In this document: positions 63,832 to 64,000 of the stretch, piece after piece
How the letters are laid out: the number at the start of each line of letters is the position of its first letter
Numbering within the stretch: position 1 is the first letter of the stretch
Assembly (NCBI GenBank): GCA_041687675.1
Contig: JAWLBM010000017.1
Location: 24,894 to 88,893 of the forward strand
Direction of reading: 5' to 3'
Source of the DNA: JAWLBM01 sp041687675
Lineage (GTDB): Bacteria > Pseudomonadota > Alphaproteobacteria > Rhizobiales > Pleomorphomonadaceae
Length of the DNA: 64,000 nt
Notes under the pieces: model-generated
The model's input: the letters and a program-made list of their open reading frames with translations, nothing else
Database searches by the model: none
Told to the model about the DNA's origin: nothing
Program-made: the position numbers and the translations under genes

Positions 63832-64000
63832 TTTCAGGCAGGGTTCGCGGATATGCTCGACAGCGCGAAAGCGCCGATCCGGAGCCCAAATCAGCGATTG
63901 ACGGATCGTGTCCCCAGACGTGGTGTAGCTGACGGCGAGCACACCGTTGGTCGCCGGCTCGGCCGGGACGCGGGTCAGGCCGCCATGTCCGGCAGTCCGA
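63832..64000 (-). other. Open frame running off the right edge, possible gene end
   Basis: On the minus strand a frame is open from the window edge through the terminator and across tRNA-Gln, reading TNGVLAVSYTTSGDTIRQSL and RAVEHIREPCL before Lys-rich residues that are merely the terminator sequence. The part nearest the edge could be the 3' end of a real gene beyond the window, but a frame that continues through a tRNA is suspicious. I recognise no family. Confidence 0.2.

Noticed and set aside
63742..63942. Small minus-strand gene over tRNA-Gln and its terminator.
   Set aside because: The C-terminal half is only the antisense of the tRNA and terminator; only the part nearest the window edge could be real, and that is noted separately with low confidence.
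63614..64000. tRNA-Gln as an integration site of a mobile element.
   Set aside because: No integrase or direct repeat of the tRNA 3' end is visible within the window.

Overview
The window reads as chromosomal DNA of a very GC-rich alphaproteobacterium, most likely a member of the Hyphomicrobiales (Rhizobiales). The support is indirect: G/C-ending codons throughout, an rkpA/rkpG/rkpH-type capsule-lipid locus otherwise known from rhizobia, a Pseudomonas/Rhizobium-type L-rhamnose isomerase with a fused aldolase-dehydrogenase, a class II DAHP synthase and DUF1489. No rRNA, integrase, transposase, phage gene or CRISPR array is visible. Two tRNAs are present: Val(CAC) and Gln(CTG).

Layout. 1-3.4 kb: the end of an L-rhamnose catabolic cluster (partial bifunctional rhamnulose-1-P aldolase/lactaldehyde dehydrogenase, then rhaI), with a tiny Pmp3/YqaE membrane protein gene inverted between them. 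3.5-14.3 kb: housekeeping and stress genes (HerA-like ATPase, EamA transporter, SnoaL-like secreted protein, class II DAHP synthase, DUF1489, glutathione reductase, DUF2059, rpiA, gph, DUF4139). 14.4-16.4 kb: tRNA-Val and a DEAD-box RNA helicase. 16.6-20.2 kb: two exported RTX/M10_C-type proteins with lysine-rich tails, separated by a repeat-filled intergenic region of REP-like palindromes. 20.2-29.4 kb: guanine deaminase, a LuxR-type regulator, formate-THF ligase, a PilZ protein, a polysaccharide deacetylase, a DUF1194 protein, a PfkB sugar kinase and a second EamA transporter.

29.4-33.3 kb is a D-xylose operon: a LacI-family regulator, xylulokinase and xylose isomerase. 33.6-37.0 kb is a tandem group of three AraC-type regulators plus the remnant of a fourth. 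37-42.4 kb holds meaB translationally coupled to a small lipoprotein, a DUF853 HerA-like ATPase, two small uncharacterised proteins and a PuuE-type allantoinase. 42.6-48.1 kb is a complete oligopeptide ABC importer (binding protein, two permeases, one fused double ATPase).

48-60.6 kb is the most distinctive region. It is an rkp-1-like locus: a 2,513-residue single-module reducing polyketide/fatty-acid synthase (rkpA), an alpha-oxoamine synthase (rkpG), a short-chain dehydrogenase (rkpH) and two divergently oriented Capsule_synth/KpsS-like proteins. Known rhizobial counterparts make a lipid needed for K-antigen (capsular polysaccharide) production, so the inferred product is an amino-containing lipid that anchors or primes a surface polysaccharide. 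The gene order and orientation differ from the published rhizobial operon. The window ends with prfC, a small hypothetical gene, REP/BIME-like repeats and tRNA-Gln with its own promoter and intrinsic terminator.
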